Shown here: piece by piece, positions 40,573 through 49,778 of the stretch | Position numbering within the stretch: the stretch's first letter is position 1 | Layout of the letters: every line of letters begins with the position of its first letter | NCBI RefSeq assembly: GCF_016591975.1 | Contig: NZ_AP024169.1 | Location: forward strand, 1,283,501-1,347,500 | Length of the DNA stretch: 64,000 nucleotides | Direction: 5' to 3' | Origin: Anaeromicropila herbilytica | Lineage (GTDB): Bacteria; Bacillota; Clostridia; Lachnospirales; Lachnospiraceae | Notes under the pieces: generated by a model | The model's database searches: none | What the model was told of the DNA's origin: nothing | Seen by the model: only the letters and a program-made list of their open reading frames with translations | Program-made: the position numbers and the translations under genes

Positions 40573-43107
40573 ATGAAGAAAAATAATTTGAGAAAGATGG
40601 CATTCGTATTAACAGTTGCGTTAGCAACGCCTACAGTTGCATCAACCAATACATCAGTTGTATTTGCAGCAACATCCACTACAACGAAGGCGACAACTAA
40701 TGTAACAAAGACAAAAACTAATACAACACAACAGCCAACACTGAACGTTACTAGTCAGATTATAAAAGGCGTGAATAAAACATATACACTTAAAGTTAAT
40801 AATATGGTTAAAGGTTCTGTATGTAAATGGATATCATCGGATATTGATGTTGCGACCATCAATAGTGCTGGCAAGATTACTTCATTAGCCGCAGGTACTA
40901 CTGTTGTAACAGCACAGATTACAACACCAAATAAAAAAATAATAAAATTATATTGTAAAATTACGGTTCGAGTAATACCTATGACATCCATTATAATTAA
41001 GAATGCACCAACTGATAACATTTTAAAAGTTGGTGAAACATTTGATTATAATTTATCATTTACTCCTAGTAATTCAACAGACGGAGCTAAATGGAAGATC
41101 AAGAATACCAATATTGCCACTGTTGATAAATATGGTGTTGTAACAGCTCGTGCAAAAGGTAATACAATTTTGACAGTAACTTCGACTAGTGGACAAACAG
41201 ATTCTGTCCCAATTATTGTAGAACAAAAAGCTGCAGGAATTGATAGTGTAGTATTAAATCATGCGAGTGAGATTGTATTACACTTTACCGATGAAATGGA
41301 TGCTTCTACATTAATAGATAGTGATAATACCTTAAAAAATGTTATGTTTAAAAGAAGAACGGATAAAAATTCTGTAATGGCAAATGATTATGGGACATTA
41401 ACAGCTACTTTATCTACAGATAAAAAATCTCTAACCATACAATCTTCTTCTATATTCAAAGGTTCTTATGAATTAATCATATCAAAAGGAGTGAAGACAT
41501 TAGCAGGTAAAGATATTACTTTTGATGATATATATACAATTACTGACACAATTAAGCCTAGATTAACGAATGTATCCTTAGATGGAACAGGAGTTATTGC
41601 TACCATTGAGTTCAGCGAACCAGTTAATACAACTAATTTTGTTCCTTCTAATGCGAGAAGGTTAGATGGGGGGAATCTAAACGCAGCGTCATTAAATGTT
41701 CTTACAAATAAGAATAATTATGTATTATCTAAAGATAAGAAATCAATGACGATAGACTTAAGCAACCTATCTACAGAAGATCAAGGCAAACAATTTTCAG
41801 TTATATTAGTAGGGATTACAGATATAACTGGTAATCCAGCTGACAATTTGAATTTTTCTATGCAGACAGATGTTTCTACAAGAGCTCAGGCTAAAGTGGT
41901 ATCTGCAATAAGAACAGGATATAATACAATTACCGTTTGTTTTGACTCCCCAATTAAGAATCCAGGTACCTTACAACTTGGAAGTAGTACCAATAAATTA
42001 GTTGGTGTAAAAGATCCGAATGACAATAAAAAGGTAACATACACACTAACTACAAATGAAACTAACCTGACAGGAAACCAGTACATAGTGTTATCTGACT
42101 TTAGCGGCTATAATACCGTTTCACCAGGAGTTCAAACAGCAACGGTTAACTTCACTGTTACAGCAGAAGCACCTATTGTAACAAGTAGTAAATTAGTTAC
42201 CACTTCAAATAATGGTATTGAGCTAAATTCATTAGTGCTTACCTATAATAAAAACGTTACTTTGTCAAATACAGCGGGTACGTTAAGTGCTACGTTAAGA
42301 ACAGATAATGATGACATTACTAGTCCAACAATTGTATATACAAATGCAGTGGTAAATGGTAATCAAGTAACATTAACATTGGACAATTCATATGTAGGTT
42401 CTGCAGGAACTTATAACATTACATTACCAGATGGTTTTGTAAAAGATGATTTCTTTACCTACAGTAAGAGTATATTAGTTAGTATCGTAAAAGGTATTGG
42501 TGGGACTAGCCAAATGCCAGCACCAACCATTGCACAGTCAACAACAAATCCAAATGAAATTAATGTTACCTTCCAAAGAAAAGTAGATGTAGTATCTGCT
42601 GAGAACACTGCGAATTACAGTATTCCCGGAGCAACCGTGACGAAAGCAGTGGTCACTTATAATACTTCGAATGGTGCAACTGTTAAGTTGACAATTGCGA
42701 ATGGTACTATTGTTGCAAATACTGTATATGTTGTTACAATATCAGGGATTAAAGGAGCAAATGGTAGTTATTCAGCAATGAACCCATCTGTACAAAGTGT
42801 ACCTTTAGTAGAAAATGTTGCACCATATGTAGTTTCTTCAAAGATTAATAGTGATTTAAAGACAATTATATTAACATTTAGCGAGAATATTAAAGGAACA
42901 GCAAGTTTCTCAGTTTATCAAAATGGGGTATTAATGCCGTTAAGCACCGTATCTCAAGTAACTGTTTCAAGTAACAAGGTTACAATCACACTTAATTCAA
43001 CATTACCAAGCGTAACAAATGTTACGGTAGTGCCAGGTGCTAATAATTCAATTACTGATTATAATAACAATATGGCTGCTATAGGAACATTATCAGCAAC
43101 GTATTAA
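40573..43107 (+). CDS. large secreted protein with bacterial Ig-like domains
   Basis: The protein has 844 residues. ATG 40573 is chosen because GGAG lies 6 bases upstream and the protein then begins with a clean signal peptide (MKKNNLRKMAFVLTVALATPTVA, cleavage near AA-ATS at about residue 35). Two BIG2-type Ig-like units span about 55-130 and 140-220 (TSLAAGTTVVTAQI, VTARAKGNTILTVTS). From 225 on there is a series of beta-rich repeats with phrases such as VLHFTDEMDASTL, ATIEFSEPVNTTNF and IILTFSENIKGTASF, typical of Big_5/SbsC-like surface proteins. It has no LPXTG motif and no SLH domain, so how it is held at the surface is not visible. It is very rich in Thr, Asn and Val. Confidence 0.85.
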   Translation: MKKNNLRKMAFVLTVALATPTVASTNTSVVFAATSTTTKATTNVTKTKTNTTQQPTLNVTSQIIKGVNKTYTLKVNNMVKGSVCKWISSDIDVATINSAGKITSLAAGTTVVTAQITTPNKKIIKLYCKITVRVIPMTSIIIKNAPTDNILKVGETFDYNLSFTPSNSTDGAKWKIKNTNIATVDKYGVVTARAKGNTILTVTSTSGQTDSVPIIVEQKAAGIDSVVLNHASEIVLHFTDEMDASTLIDSDNTLKNVMFKRRTDKNSVMANDYGTLTATLSTDKKSLTIQSSSIFKGSYELIISKGVKTLAGKDITFDDIYTITDTIKPRLTNVSLDGTGVIATIEFSEPVNTTNFVPSNARRLDGGNLNAASLNVLTNKNNYVLSKDKKSMTIDLSNLSTEDQGKQFSVILVGITDITGNPADNLNFSMQTDVSTRAQAKVVSAIRTGYNTITVCFDSPIKNPGTLQLGSSTNKLVGVKDPNDNKKVTYTLTTNETNLTGNQYIVLSDFSGYNTVSPGVQTATVNFTVTAEAPIVTSSKLVTTSNNGIELNSLVLTYNKNVTLSNTAGTLSATLRTDNDDITSPTIVYTNAVVNGNQVTLTLDNSYVGSAGTYNITLPDGFVKDDFFTYSKSILVSIVKGIGGTSQMPAPTIAQSTTNPNEINVTFQRKVDVVSAENTANYSIPGATVTKAVVTYNTSNGATVKLTIANGTIVANTVYVVTISGIKGANGSYSAMNPSVQSVPLVENVAPYVVSSKINSDLKTIILTFSENIKGTASFSVYQNGVLMPLSTVSQVTVSSNKVTITLNSTLPSVTNVTVVPGANNSITDYNNNMAAIGTLSATY

Positions 43108-43177
43108 GAAGGATAATGAAGATAGCTAACGATAAGAGATAACTAGGTAATAAGATAAAGTTATATTATGAAGATAA

Positions 43178-43307
43178 GAGTGAAAGAAAAACGCTTTCAC
43201 TCTCAACGTTTGTGATTTCACTCTTGCAAGCAAGTGAAATCACTACACTAAATTATGTCATTCGAAAAAAGGGAATTTCAAAATTCTTTGAAATTCCTCT
43301 TTTTTCG
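43178..43307. terminator. three consecutive hairpins after the surface protein gene
   Basis: Hairpin 1 is GAGTGAAAG / CTTTCACTC (43178-43202). Hairpin 2 is GTGATTTCACT / AGTGAAATCAC (43212-43243). Hairpin 3 is CGAAAAAAGGGAATTTCAAA with its complement ending CTTTTTTCG (43263-43307), a bidirectional terminator shape. Hairpins 1 and 2 share the AGTGAAA core. The remainder of the gap to 43584 contains a repeat fragment. Confidence 0.75.
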
Positions 43308-43435
43308 GTAATAGAAATGGTAAAATGTGTTTTATGAATTCGTAATCGATTATAAAAAACAAATTGAGAAGCTTGAGTTAGAATATTATTTATAGTATCG
43401 AGAATCTTAATGAGATTTTGGATAGTATCAATAAT

Positions 43436-43490
43436 GGATACAGCAATATACACAGCAATATACACTTAGTTAACTTAAATAAGGTTAATG
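43436..43490 (-). repeat. fragment of the ~240-bp intergenic repeat (third occurrence)
   Basis: ATACAGCAATATACAC, then a tandem second AGCAATATACAC, then TTAGTTAACTTAAATAAGG matches one terminal arm of the repeat (ATACAGCAATATACACTGAG and AGTAAACTAAAATA when 10815-10860 is read on the minus strand). The central stem and other arm are not recognisable nearby. Confidence 0.55.
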
Positions 43491-43584
43491 ACCCTTGAAT
43501 CATAAAAGAAAAAATAATGAATTGTATATTTTAAAATTGGAAGAAATCGATTATAATAACCGTATAAATGTAGGAGTTGATGAA

Positions 43585-44061
43585 TTGAAATATAAAACAA
43601 AGAAGTTGATTGTAAGAATCAGTTGGATTCTTTTTATAATATATATAGCAGGATTATGCTATTTTTTATTCTTTAGTGAAAGCTACGGTAGGACAGGCAC
43701 TGCTCATGAGTACCGATATAATTTGGTTTTATTTAAAGAAATACGACGTTTTATTGAGTATCGAAATGAGCTTGGATTTACTAGCTTTATAGTGAATATT
43801 TTTGGAAATGTGTTTGCATTTTCACCGTTTGGTTTTGTACTTCCTATTATTAGTCCAAAGAATAGGAAGTTTCTTAATGTAACGTTATTAGGTTTGGAAT
43901 TTACAATAATGATAGAAGTAACACAACTTGTTTTTAAAGTTGGAATCTTTGATGTAGATGATATTTTCTTAAATACTGTTGGCTGTATTGTTGGGTATGT
44001 TGCCTTTGCAATATGCAATCATTTAGCAGGAAGAAAAAAGATCCAAAGAAGATTAAGATAG
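43585..44061 (+). CDS. VanZ-family membrane protein
   Basis: The protein has 158 residues if translation starts at TTG 43585, which has GGAG 8 bases upstream and places the first residues just before membrane helix 1. The frame is open further to a TTG at 43495, but that start lacks a ribosome site and lies beside the repeat fragment. It has about four helices (WILFIIYIAGLCYFLFF first) and the VanZ signature NLVLFKEI, FIVNIFGNVFAFSPFGFVLP and DVDDIFLNTVGCIVGY. VanZ proteins raise teicoplanin tolerance in one setting; most chromosomal members have no known role. Confidence 0.82.
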   Translation: MKYKTKKLIVRISWILFIIYIAGLCYFLFFSESYGRTGTAHEYRYNLVLFKEIRRFIEYRNELGFTSFIVNIFGNVFAFSPFGFVLPIISPKNRKFLNVTLLGLEFTIMIEVTQLVFKVGIFDVDDIFLNTVGCIVGYVAFAICNHLAGRKKIQRRLR

Positions 44062-44100
44062 AAAGGTAAGAAGTATAACACCTCTCTTAATAGAAGTGTT

Positions 44101-44478
44101 ATGATACGGGTATATGATATGGTGGAAAGAAGATATAAACCAACGAAAAAGAGAAAAGAGCCAAAGAAGAAAGGTAGTTATAAGTTTTCCGATAAGACTC
44201 ATCCAAAACTAGGTATTATTTCTGTTATACTCGGGGCAATTTCCTTGATTCTTATGTGTTATCTTTCATATTTATCGAGTAGCTCTCATGGCAAGGGAAA
44301 TATATATATTGGATTATTTGGAATAGTAGCTTTTATTATTTCGATATTTGGACTAGTTTGTTCAGTGAAGAGTGTAAAAGAAAAAGAGATATTTTACACA
44401 TTCCCAATTATTGGTATGGTAGTGAATGGATTGTTGGTAATCGGATGCGCTATTTTATATTTCATTGGATTGGTCTAA
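44101..44478 (+). CDS. DUF6142-like small membrane protein
   Basis: This protein has 125 residues from ATG 44101, or 119 from ATG 44119; neither has a clear ribosome site, and a TAACAC/GTGTTA hairpin ends exactly at 44102, which makes 44119 attractive. A very basic N-terminus (RRYKPTKKRKEPKKKGSYKF) is followed by three hydrophobic segments. The pattern (KTHPKLGIISVILGAISLILM, FGIVAFIISIFGLVCSVKS, FPIIGMVVNGLLVIGCAI) is that of DUF4190/DUF6142-like proteins. The function is unknown. It lies between a VanZ-like and an aminopeptidase gene. Confidence 0.7.
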   Translation: MIRVYDMVERRYKPTKKRKEPKKKGSYKFSDKTHPKLGIISVILGAISLILMCYLSYLSSSSHGKGNIYIGLFGIVAFIISIFGLVCSVKSVKEKEIFYTFPIIGMVVNGLLVIGCAILYFIGLV

Positions 44479-44490
44479 ATAGTCTTTAAG

Positions 44491-44554
44491 TGTGTGAAAT
44501 AAAGAGTTTCACCTAATTGATTTATATGTTACTAAACACGTTAGATGGGAGATT
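44491..44554 (+). repeat. small hairpin leader repeat, copy B (carries the aminopeptidase ribosome site)
   Basis: TGTGTGAAATAAAGAGTTTCAC continues as CTAATTGATTTATATGTTACTAAA and ends GATGGGAGATTAATATG. It aligns with 9767-9829 from GTGTGAAATAAA through TGATTTATATGT to the GGGAGA site before the start codon, although the GTCGCC hairpin has decayed. Confidence 0.6.
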
Positions 44555-44557
44555 AAT

Positions 44558-46633
44558 ATGAAAGAACAAAATATGGATATATCAAAGCAAAATGTAGAAA
44601 TGAAAGAGCGATATGATTTAGCAATAGAGAGAGTAGAGCTAATCCTTGGCGAAGATTCTGTAAAAGAACCATATCGTGATTATTTTACGAAAGTTGCTTC
44701 TTTTATAATGCAGATAAGAGATTTAGTGAGTTTAATACAGAAGAATGAGTTAAAAGATTATAACCTTGAAGATTTAAAGAAATTAAACTATGAACTATAT
44801 CAAGATATTGAAGGAAGTCATTATGAAAGTAGCTATGCGAATCCAGCCTATGCTAAAGAAAAACTAGGTGAGAATTATGGTGAAGTACTAACCTTTCTAT
44901 ATACTGAGATACGTGGAATGATTGCGTATGCTTACGAAAAAAGATTATTTGATATTGTAATTCACCTTGAATTATTTATCGAAGTGTATAATTACTTTGA
45001 AAATGAAGGAGAGTACACATACAAAGATGTAAAATCAGCAATTTATTATTTTGTAAGTGATTATAGTGATATGACTGTGGAATATCGTACAAGAGAATTA
45101 CTCGATCCTAGTTTATCATTTGCTACAGACATTATAATGAATTCTGATTTAACAGATGTAAGATATTTATACCAATTTGGTGAATATATTACAGAAAATG
45201 AAATTAAGATTGCTACCTTCTTAAATAGCCTTTCCGAGGATGAAATTGATTCTATGGCATCAACATTTACAGAAGGATATCGTATGGGATTTGAAAATGC
45301 AAAAATTGATCTATCGAAGAAGACAACAGTGAACATTCGTTACTGCATTGGGTTTGAACGTATTGTACGTAAAGAAATAGAGAACTTTAAAAGGATGAAT
45401 CTGAATACTACGATATACCGAGCAGCAGTAAATAGTATTAATAAGAGACAACATCTTAAGATTGGCTATTTTAGTACAAGTCCAAATAAACAATATGATT
45501 ATGATCACCGATTTGACAATGGATTATATCTTGATAAAGCATTTAACGAGAGAAAATTATCAAGTCTTCGTGTAGCTTATGAAAAAAATAAAGAATTAGC
45601 AAAAGGATTTGCTGGCCCTGCTGTAATGGAGATATTCGGGGAACAGACTTTTGCACCATTAAGTAAACCTGAATGCATTCATCTAGACGAGAAACAGCAA
45701 AAATTATCCGTTGCTTATAGCAATGATGCAGCAATGATTAGTAGCGAATATATCAATAATGAAGAAACAAGCTTTACGATCATTGCTTACCCAATTCCAG
45801 AGATTGGTGATCAATTTGCAGAAATTTTTGCAGAAGTAGTTAAGGTGAATACATTAGATAATGATAAGTATAAGAAGATTCAGCAATCCATTATTGATGC
45901 TCTTGACGAAGGTGATTATGTTTCAATTACAGGTGCAAATGGAAATCATACGAATATTAATGTGAAGCTATATGAACTTCAAGATAAAGAAAAAGAAACA
46001 ATTTTTGAAAATTGCACTGCAGATGTTAACATCCCAGTAGGAGAGGTATTTACTTCTCCAGTATTAAAAGGTACGAGCGGTACTCTTCATGTTAAGAAAG
46101 TATATTTGAGAGATTTAAAATATATCGACTTAGATCTGCAATTCGAAGATGGAATGATCAAGGACTATACTTGTAAAAATTACGAGGATGATGTAGAGAA
46201 TAAAAAATATGTAAAAGAAAATCTACTTCATAATCATGATACGTTACCAATTGGTGAATTTGCGATAGGTACCAATACAACTGCTTATGTTATGGCTGAA
46301 AAATATCATATTTCAGATAAACTACCAATTCTAATCGCTGAGAAAACCGGACCACACTTTGCAGTAGGAGATACTTGTTATTCAAGATCGGAAGAAGTGA
46401 AGCTTTATAATCCAGATGGTAAAGAAATAGTTGCCAAAGAAAATGAATGCTCAAGATTAAGAACAGAAGATAAGTCAAAAGCATATTTTAATTGTCATAC
46501 AGATATCACAATACCTTATCACGAGTTAGGCGACATAATTGTTCATAAAAAGAATGAAGAAACAATAACAATTGTTAAAGATGGAAGATTTGTTCTAGCT
46601 GGAACAGAAGAACTAAACGAAGCGTTTAAGTAA
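44558..46633 (+). CDS. M29-type aminopeptidase with a long N-terminal extension
   Basis: This 691-residue protein's C-terminal 400 residues match the thermophilic metalloprotease family M29 (AmpS/PepS). Candidate metal ligands are in GEVFTSP (Glu near 495), IGEFAIGTN (Glu near 566), GPHFAVGD (His near 599) and CHTDITIP (His and Asp near 646-648). These enzymes remove N-terminal residues with a two-metal centre. Classical members have about 410 residues; here roughly 290 helical, acidic residues of unknown fold come first. GGGAG lies 8 bases before the ATG, inside a repeated leader. There is no signal peptide. It is monocistronic, with a terminator after it. Confidence 0.8.
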   Translation: MKEQNMDISKQNVEMKERYDLAIERVELILGEDSVKEPYRDYFTKVASFIMQIRDLVSLIQKNELKDYNLEDLKKLNYELYQDIEGSHYESSYANPAYAKEKLGENYGEVLTFLYTEIRGMIAYAYEKRLFDIVIHLELFIEVYNYFENEGEYTYKDVKSAIYYFVSDYSDMTVEYRTRELLDPSLSFATDIIMNSDLTDVRYLYQFGEYITENEIKIATFLNSLSEDEIDSMASTFTEGYRMGFENAKIDLSKKTTVNIRYCIGFERIVRKEIENFKRMNLNTTIYRAAVNSINKRQHLKIGYFSTSPNKQYDYDHRFDNGLYLDKAFNERKLSSLRVAYEKNKELAKGFAGPAVMEIFGEQTFAPLSKPECIHLDEKQQKLSVAYSNDAAMISSEYINNEETSFTIIAYPIPEIGDQFAEIFAEVVKVNTLDNDKYKKIQQSIIDALDEGDYVSITGANGNHTNINVKLYELQDKEKETIFENCTADVNIPVGEVFTSPVLKGTSGTLHVKKVYLRDLKYIDLDLQFEDGMIKDYTCKNYEDDVENKKYVKENLLHNHDTLPIGEFAIGTNTTAYVMAEKYHISDKLPILIAEKTGPHFAVGDTCYSRSEEVKLYNPDGKEIVAKENECSRLRTEDKSKAYFNCHTDITIPYHELGDIIVHKKNEETITIVKDGRFVLAGTEELNEAFK

Positions 46634-46660
46634 ATTAATATTATAAATAAATCCTAGATG

Positions 46661-46706
46661 GGGTAGAGTAGAATTATAATCAATAGTTTTACTCTACCCT
46701 TAAAAT
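46661..46706 (+). terminator. intrinsic terminator after the aminopeptidase gene
   Basis: GGGTAGAGTA pairs with TACTCTACCC around a 20-nt AT-rich loop, followed by TTAAAATT. Confidence 0.8.
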
Positions 46707-46779
46707 TATGTGTCAGACGGGCGCTTGTTCTTTAATAAATAACATTATGAAATCTAATAGATAGGAATTGACTTAAATC

Positions 46780-46861
46780 TTGACGTGGAGTAATTCACAC
46801 GAGTAAAATTATGATAGATATTTGTAATGAGTTATAACTGTTTGGGTAATGATAACAGTTA
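46780..46861 (+). promoter_or_regulatory. promoter and symmetric element of the pur operon
   Basis: TTGACG (46780-46785), 18 bp, TAAAAT (46804-46809). Downstream in the leader, TAACTGTT (46835-46842) pairs with AACAGTTA (46854-46861). The conserved core of a purine riboswitch is not present. The hairpin may be an operator or leader stem. Confidence 0.5.
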
Positions 46862-46922
46862 ATAGAATGGTTAAGTACATACTTGAGAAAATTATATTAA
46901 ATCATAAAAAGGAGTAACAAAC

Positions 46923-48050
46923 ATGCATAAAATAGGTATCATAGGCGGTGGACAACTTGGCAAGATGATGATTTTAGATGCAAAGAGATTAGATTATTAC
47001 TTTGTAATCTTGGATCCAAGTAAGAACTGCCCAGCGCATAGCATTGCAGACGAACATATAATTGCAGGATTCGATGATATAGAGGGAATATTAGAGTTGG
47101 CCTCCAAAGTGGATGTTGTTACTTATGAATTTGAACATATTAATGTCGAAGCACTAAGGATATTAGAGAAGAAGGGACATAAAGTATATCCATCCAGTGA
47201 TACATTGTATCATATTCAAAATAAATATGATCAAAAGCTTTGGTTGAAACAACATAATATTTTAGTTCCTGATTTTATAAAGATTGATAGCTTAGAAGAT
47301 ATAAAAAAAGCAGGTGAGACCTTCAGTTATCCATTAATATTAAAAACATGTACTGGTGGGTATGATGGTAAAGGAAATGCAGTAATTAAAGATGAAGCAG
47401 ATATCATGAGAGCATACGAAACTTTAGGTGCAGGCAAATTACCACTTATGGTGGAAGAATTCGTTCCTTTTGAGAAAGAGGTATCTATATTAGTATGTAG
47501 AAGTGCGAATGGTGAAGTGAAGGTATTTCCAGTAGCAGAAAATGTTCATCGCAATAGTATCCTTGATGAGACAACAGTTCCAGCTGTAATAAGTGAGGAT
47601 ACGAATAAGGAGGCAATGCAGGTGGCAAAGAATGCAATTGCTGCATTTGATTGTTATGGTATGTTATGTATTGAATTATTTGTAACGAAAGAAGGCCATA
47701 TCCTTGTAAATGAATTAGCGCCAAGACCACATAATTCAGGACATTATACGATTGAAGGATGTTATACTTCTCAGTACGAAAATCATATTAGAGCGATATT
47801 GGGACAGCCTTTAGGAGACTGTTCTTTAATCCGTCCAGTTGCAATGAAGAATATCATTGGTAATGTGGATAAAGATGCAAATGTCAAAGGATTAGAACAA
47901 GCTTATGAAAATCCTTATGTTAAAATCCATTTATATGGAAAAGATAAAGTATCCGTAGGAAGAAAAATGGGGCATATAACAGCTACAGCACCTACATTAG
48001 AAGAAGCATTAAAAGCAGTTAGGGAAGCACATGATAAAATAAGTTTTTAG
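46923..48050 (+). CDS. purK: 5-(carboxyamino)imidazole ribonucleotide synthase
   Basis: This 375-residue ATP-grasp enzyme makes N5-CAIR from AIR, bicarbonate and ATP, and feeds PurE. It has GIIGGGQLGKMM at residues 4-15, EFEHIN near 77, KTCTGGYDGKGN near 142, VEEFVPFEKEVSI near 178 and the ATP-grasp end NELAPRPHNSGHYTIEGC near 262. AAAGGAG precedes the ATG. It is the first gene of purK-purE-purM-purN-purD, whose members are spaced closely or overlap. Confidence 0.97.
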   Translation: MHKIGIIGGGQLGKMMILDAKRLDYYFVILDPSKNCPAHSIADEHIIAGFDDIEGILELASKVDVVTYEFEHINVEALRILEKKGHKVYPSSDTLYHIQNKYDQKLWLKQHNILVPDFIKIDSLEDIKKAGETFSYPLILKTCTGGYDGKGNAVIKDEADIMRAYETLGAGKLPLMVEEFVPFEKEVSILVCRSANGEVKVFPVAENVHRNSILDETTVPAVISEDTNKEAMQVAKNAIAAFDCYGMLCIELFVTKEGHILVNELAPRPHNSGHYTIEGCYTSQYENHIRAILGQPLGDCSLIRPVAMKNIIGNVDKDANVKGLEQAYENPYVKIHLYGKDKVSVGRKMGHITATAPTLEEALKAVREAHDKISF

Positions 48051-48087
48051 ATAAATATTATTACAAAAAAGAAAGTGGGATAGAAAA

Positions 48088-48600
48088 ATGGCTAAAGTAG
48101 GAATAATAATGGGTAGTGATTCTGACTTATCAGTTATGAGTAAAGCTGCAGAAATTCTGGATCTATTAAAAGTAGAGTACGAATTAACCATCGTGTCAGC
48201 ACACAGAACGCCAGACCGTTTATTTGAGTATGCTAAAAATGCAGAAGGCAGAGGAATTAATGTAATTATTGCAGGTGCTGGCGGAGCTGCTCATCTTCCA
48301 GGAATGGTTGCTGCAATTACAGTTCTTCCAGTTGTGGGTGTTCCTGTAATGACAAAAGCATTAGGTGGTGTAGATTCTCTTTATTCCATCTGCCAGATGC
48401 CTCCTGGAATTCCAGTAGCAACAGTAGCTATTAATGGAGCTTTAAATGCAGGATTATTAGCTGCAAAGATGATAGCTGTTGGTGATGAAGCACTTAGAGA
48501 ACGTTTGAAAGATTACGCAAAAGGTCTTGAAGATATGGTAATTAAAAAGGCTGAAAAACTGGAAAGTCAAAAATATAGTAAGTACCTTGAAGAAATGTAA
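48088..48600 (+). CDS. purE: N5-CAIR mutase, PurE class I
   Basis: This 170-residue octameric mutase converts N5-CAIR to CAIR. The signatures are GIIMGSDSDLSVM at residues 5-17, VSAHRTPDRLFEYA near 39 (catalytic His) and IAGAGGAAHLPGMVAA near 64. With purK upstream it is the class I type that uses N5-CAIR. The length is typical. It is 37 bp after purK; a 152-bp spacer to purM has no terminator, so the operon continues. Confidence 0.98.
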   Translation: MAKVGIIMGSDSDLSVMSKAAEILDLLKVEYELTIVSAHRTPDRLFEYAKNAEGRGINVIIAGAGGAAHLPGMVAAITVLPVVGVPVMTKALGGVDSLYSICQMPPGIPVATVAINGALNAGLLAAKMIAVGDEALRERLKDYAKGLEDMVIKKAEKLESQKYSKYLEEM

Positions 48601-48752
48601 AAGATAAATTTTACTTATATATGATGACTATATATAAATTACACTTATATATTCGATTAGAAATAAATGATATCGAAACTAAGACAAATACTACTATCTA
48701 TGATAGAATATTGTGTAGAAAGATATTAATTGCAAAACAGGAGGAATAGATA

Positions 48753-49778
48753 ATGGATTACAAAAACGCTGGAGTAGATATTGAAGCTGGTTATAAAGCT
48801 GTTGAGTTAATGAAAACTCACATTAGTAAAACAATGAGAAATGAAGTTTTAACAAACATTGGTGGATTTTCAGGTGCGTTTTCATTAGAAAGTTTTAAGA
48901 CAATGGAAAAACCAACCTTAGTATCAGGAACAGATGGTGTTGGAACCAAGTTAAAATTAGCGTTTATCATGGATAAACATGATACAATTGGTATTGATTG
49001 TGTAGCTATGTGCGTCAATGATATTGCTTGTGCAGGTGGTGAACCATTATTTTTCCTAGATTATATTGCATGCGGTAAGAATGAACCTGAACGAATTGCT
49101 ACCATAGTAAGTGGTGTTGCAGAAGGATGTAGACAAGCAGGAGCTGCATTAATCGGTGGTGAAACAGCAGAAATGCCAGGATTCTATCCAGAAGATGAAT
49201 ATGATTTAGCTGGTTTTGCAGTTGGTATTGTAGATCAAAAAGATCTTGTTACAGGGAAGACATTAAAAGCAGGAGATTCCATTATTGGTATTGCTTCTTC
49301 TGGAATTCATAGCAATGGATATTCACTTGTAAGAAAAGTATTCAACATGAAAAGAGATGCATTAGATATGTATTATGAGTCACTTGGAACAACACTAGGT
49401 GAGGCTTTATTAACTCCTACGAAGATCTATGTAAATGCTCTTAAAGCTTTAAAATCAAATAATGTCATTGTGAAAGCTTGTAGTCACATTACTGGTGGTG
49501 GTTTTTATGAAAACATCCCTAGAATGTTACCAGATGACAAACATGCAATGATTAAAAAAGATAGTTATCACATTCCAGCAATCTTTTCTATGTTATCAAA
49601 GGACGGAGACATCAAAGAAGAAATGATGTATAACACCTATAACATGGGTATTGGTATGATGGTAGTAGTTGATAGCACAGAAGCTGATAAAGCTATCCGT
49701 TTATTAAAAGCTGCTGGTGAGGAAGCTTATCTAATTGGTGAGGTTAAAGACGGTGAAAAAGGAGTTACATTATGCTAA
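48753..49778 (+). CDS. purM: AIR synthetase
   Basis: This 341-residue enzyme closes the imidazole ring of AIR from FGAM with ATP. It opens DYKNAGVDIEAGYKAVELMK, then SGTDGVGTKLKLAF near 58, IGIDCVAMCVNDIACAGGEPLFFLDY near 77, GGETAEMPGFY near 135 and ITGGGFYENIPRML near 247. Length and motifs are complete. AGGAGG precedes the ATG. The stop overlaps purN by 7 bases, so translation is coupled. Confidence 0.98.
   Translation: MDYKNAGVDIEAGYKAVELMKTHISKTMRNEVLTNIGGFSGAFSLESFKTMEKPTLVSGTDGVGTKLKLAFIMDKHDTIGIDCVAMCVNDIACAGGEPLFFLDYIACGKNEPERIATIVSGVAEGCRQAGAALIGGETAEMPGFYPEDEYDLAGFAVGIVDQKDLVTGKTLKAGDSIIGIASSGIHSNGYSLVRKVFNMKRDALDMYYESLGTTLGEALLTPTKIYVNALKALKSNNVIVKACSHITGGGFYENIPRMLPDDKHAMIKKDSYHIPAIFSMLSKDGDIKEEMMYNTYNMGIGMMVVVDSTEADKAIRLLKAAGEEAYLIGEVKDGEKGVTLC

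Noticed and set aside
46634..46922. Purine riboswitch before purK
   Set aside because: The conserved loop sequences of that class are not present; only a simple 8-bp hairpin is seen.
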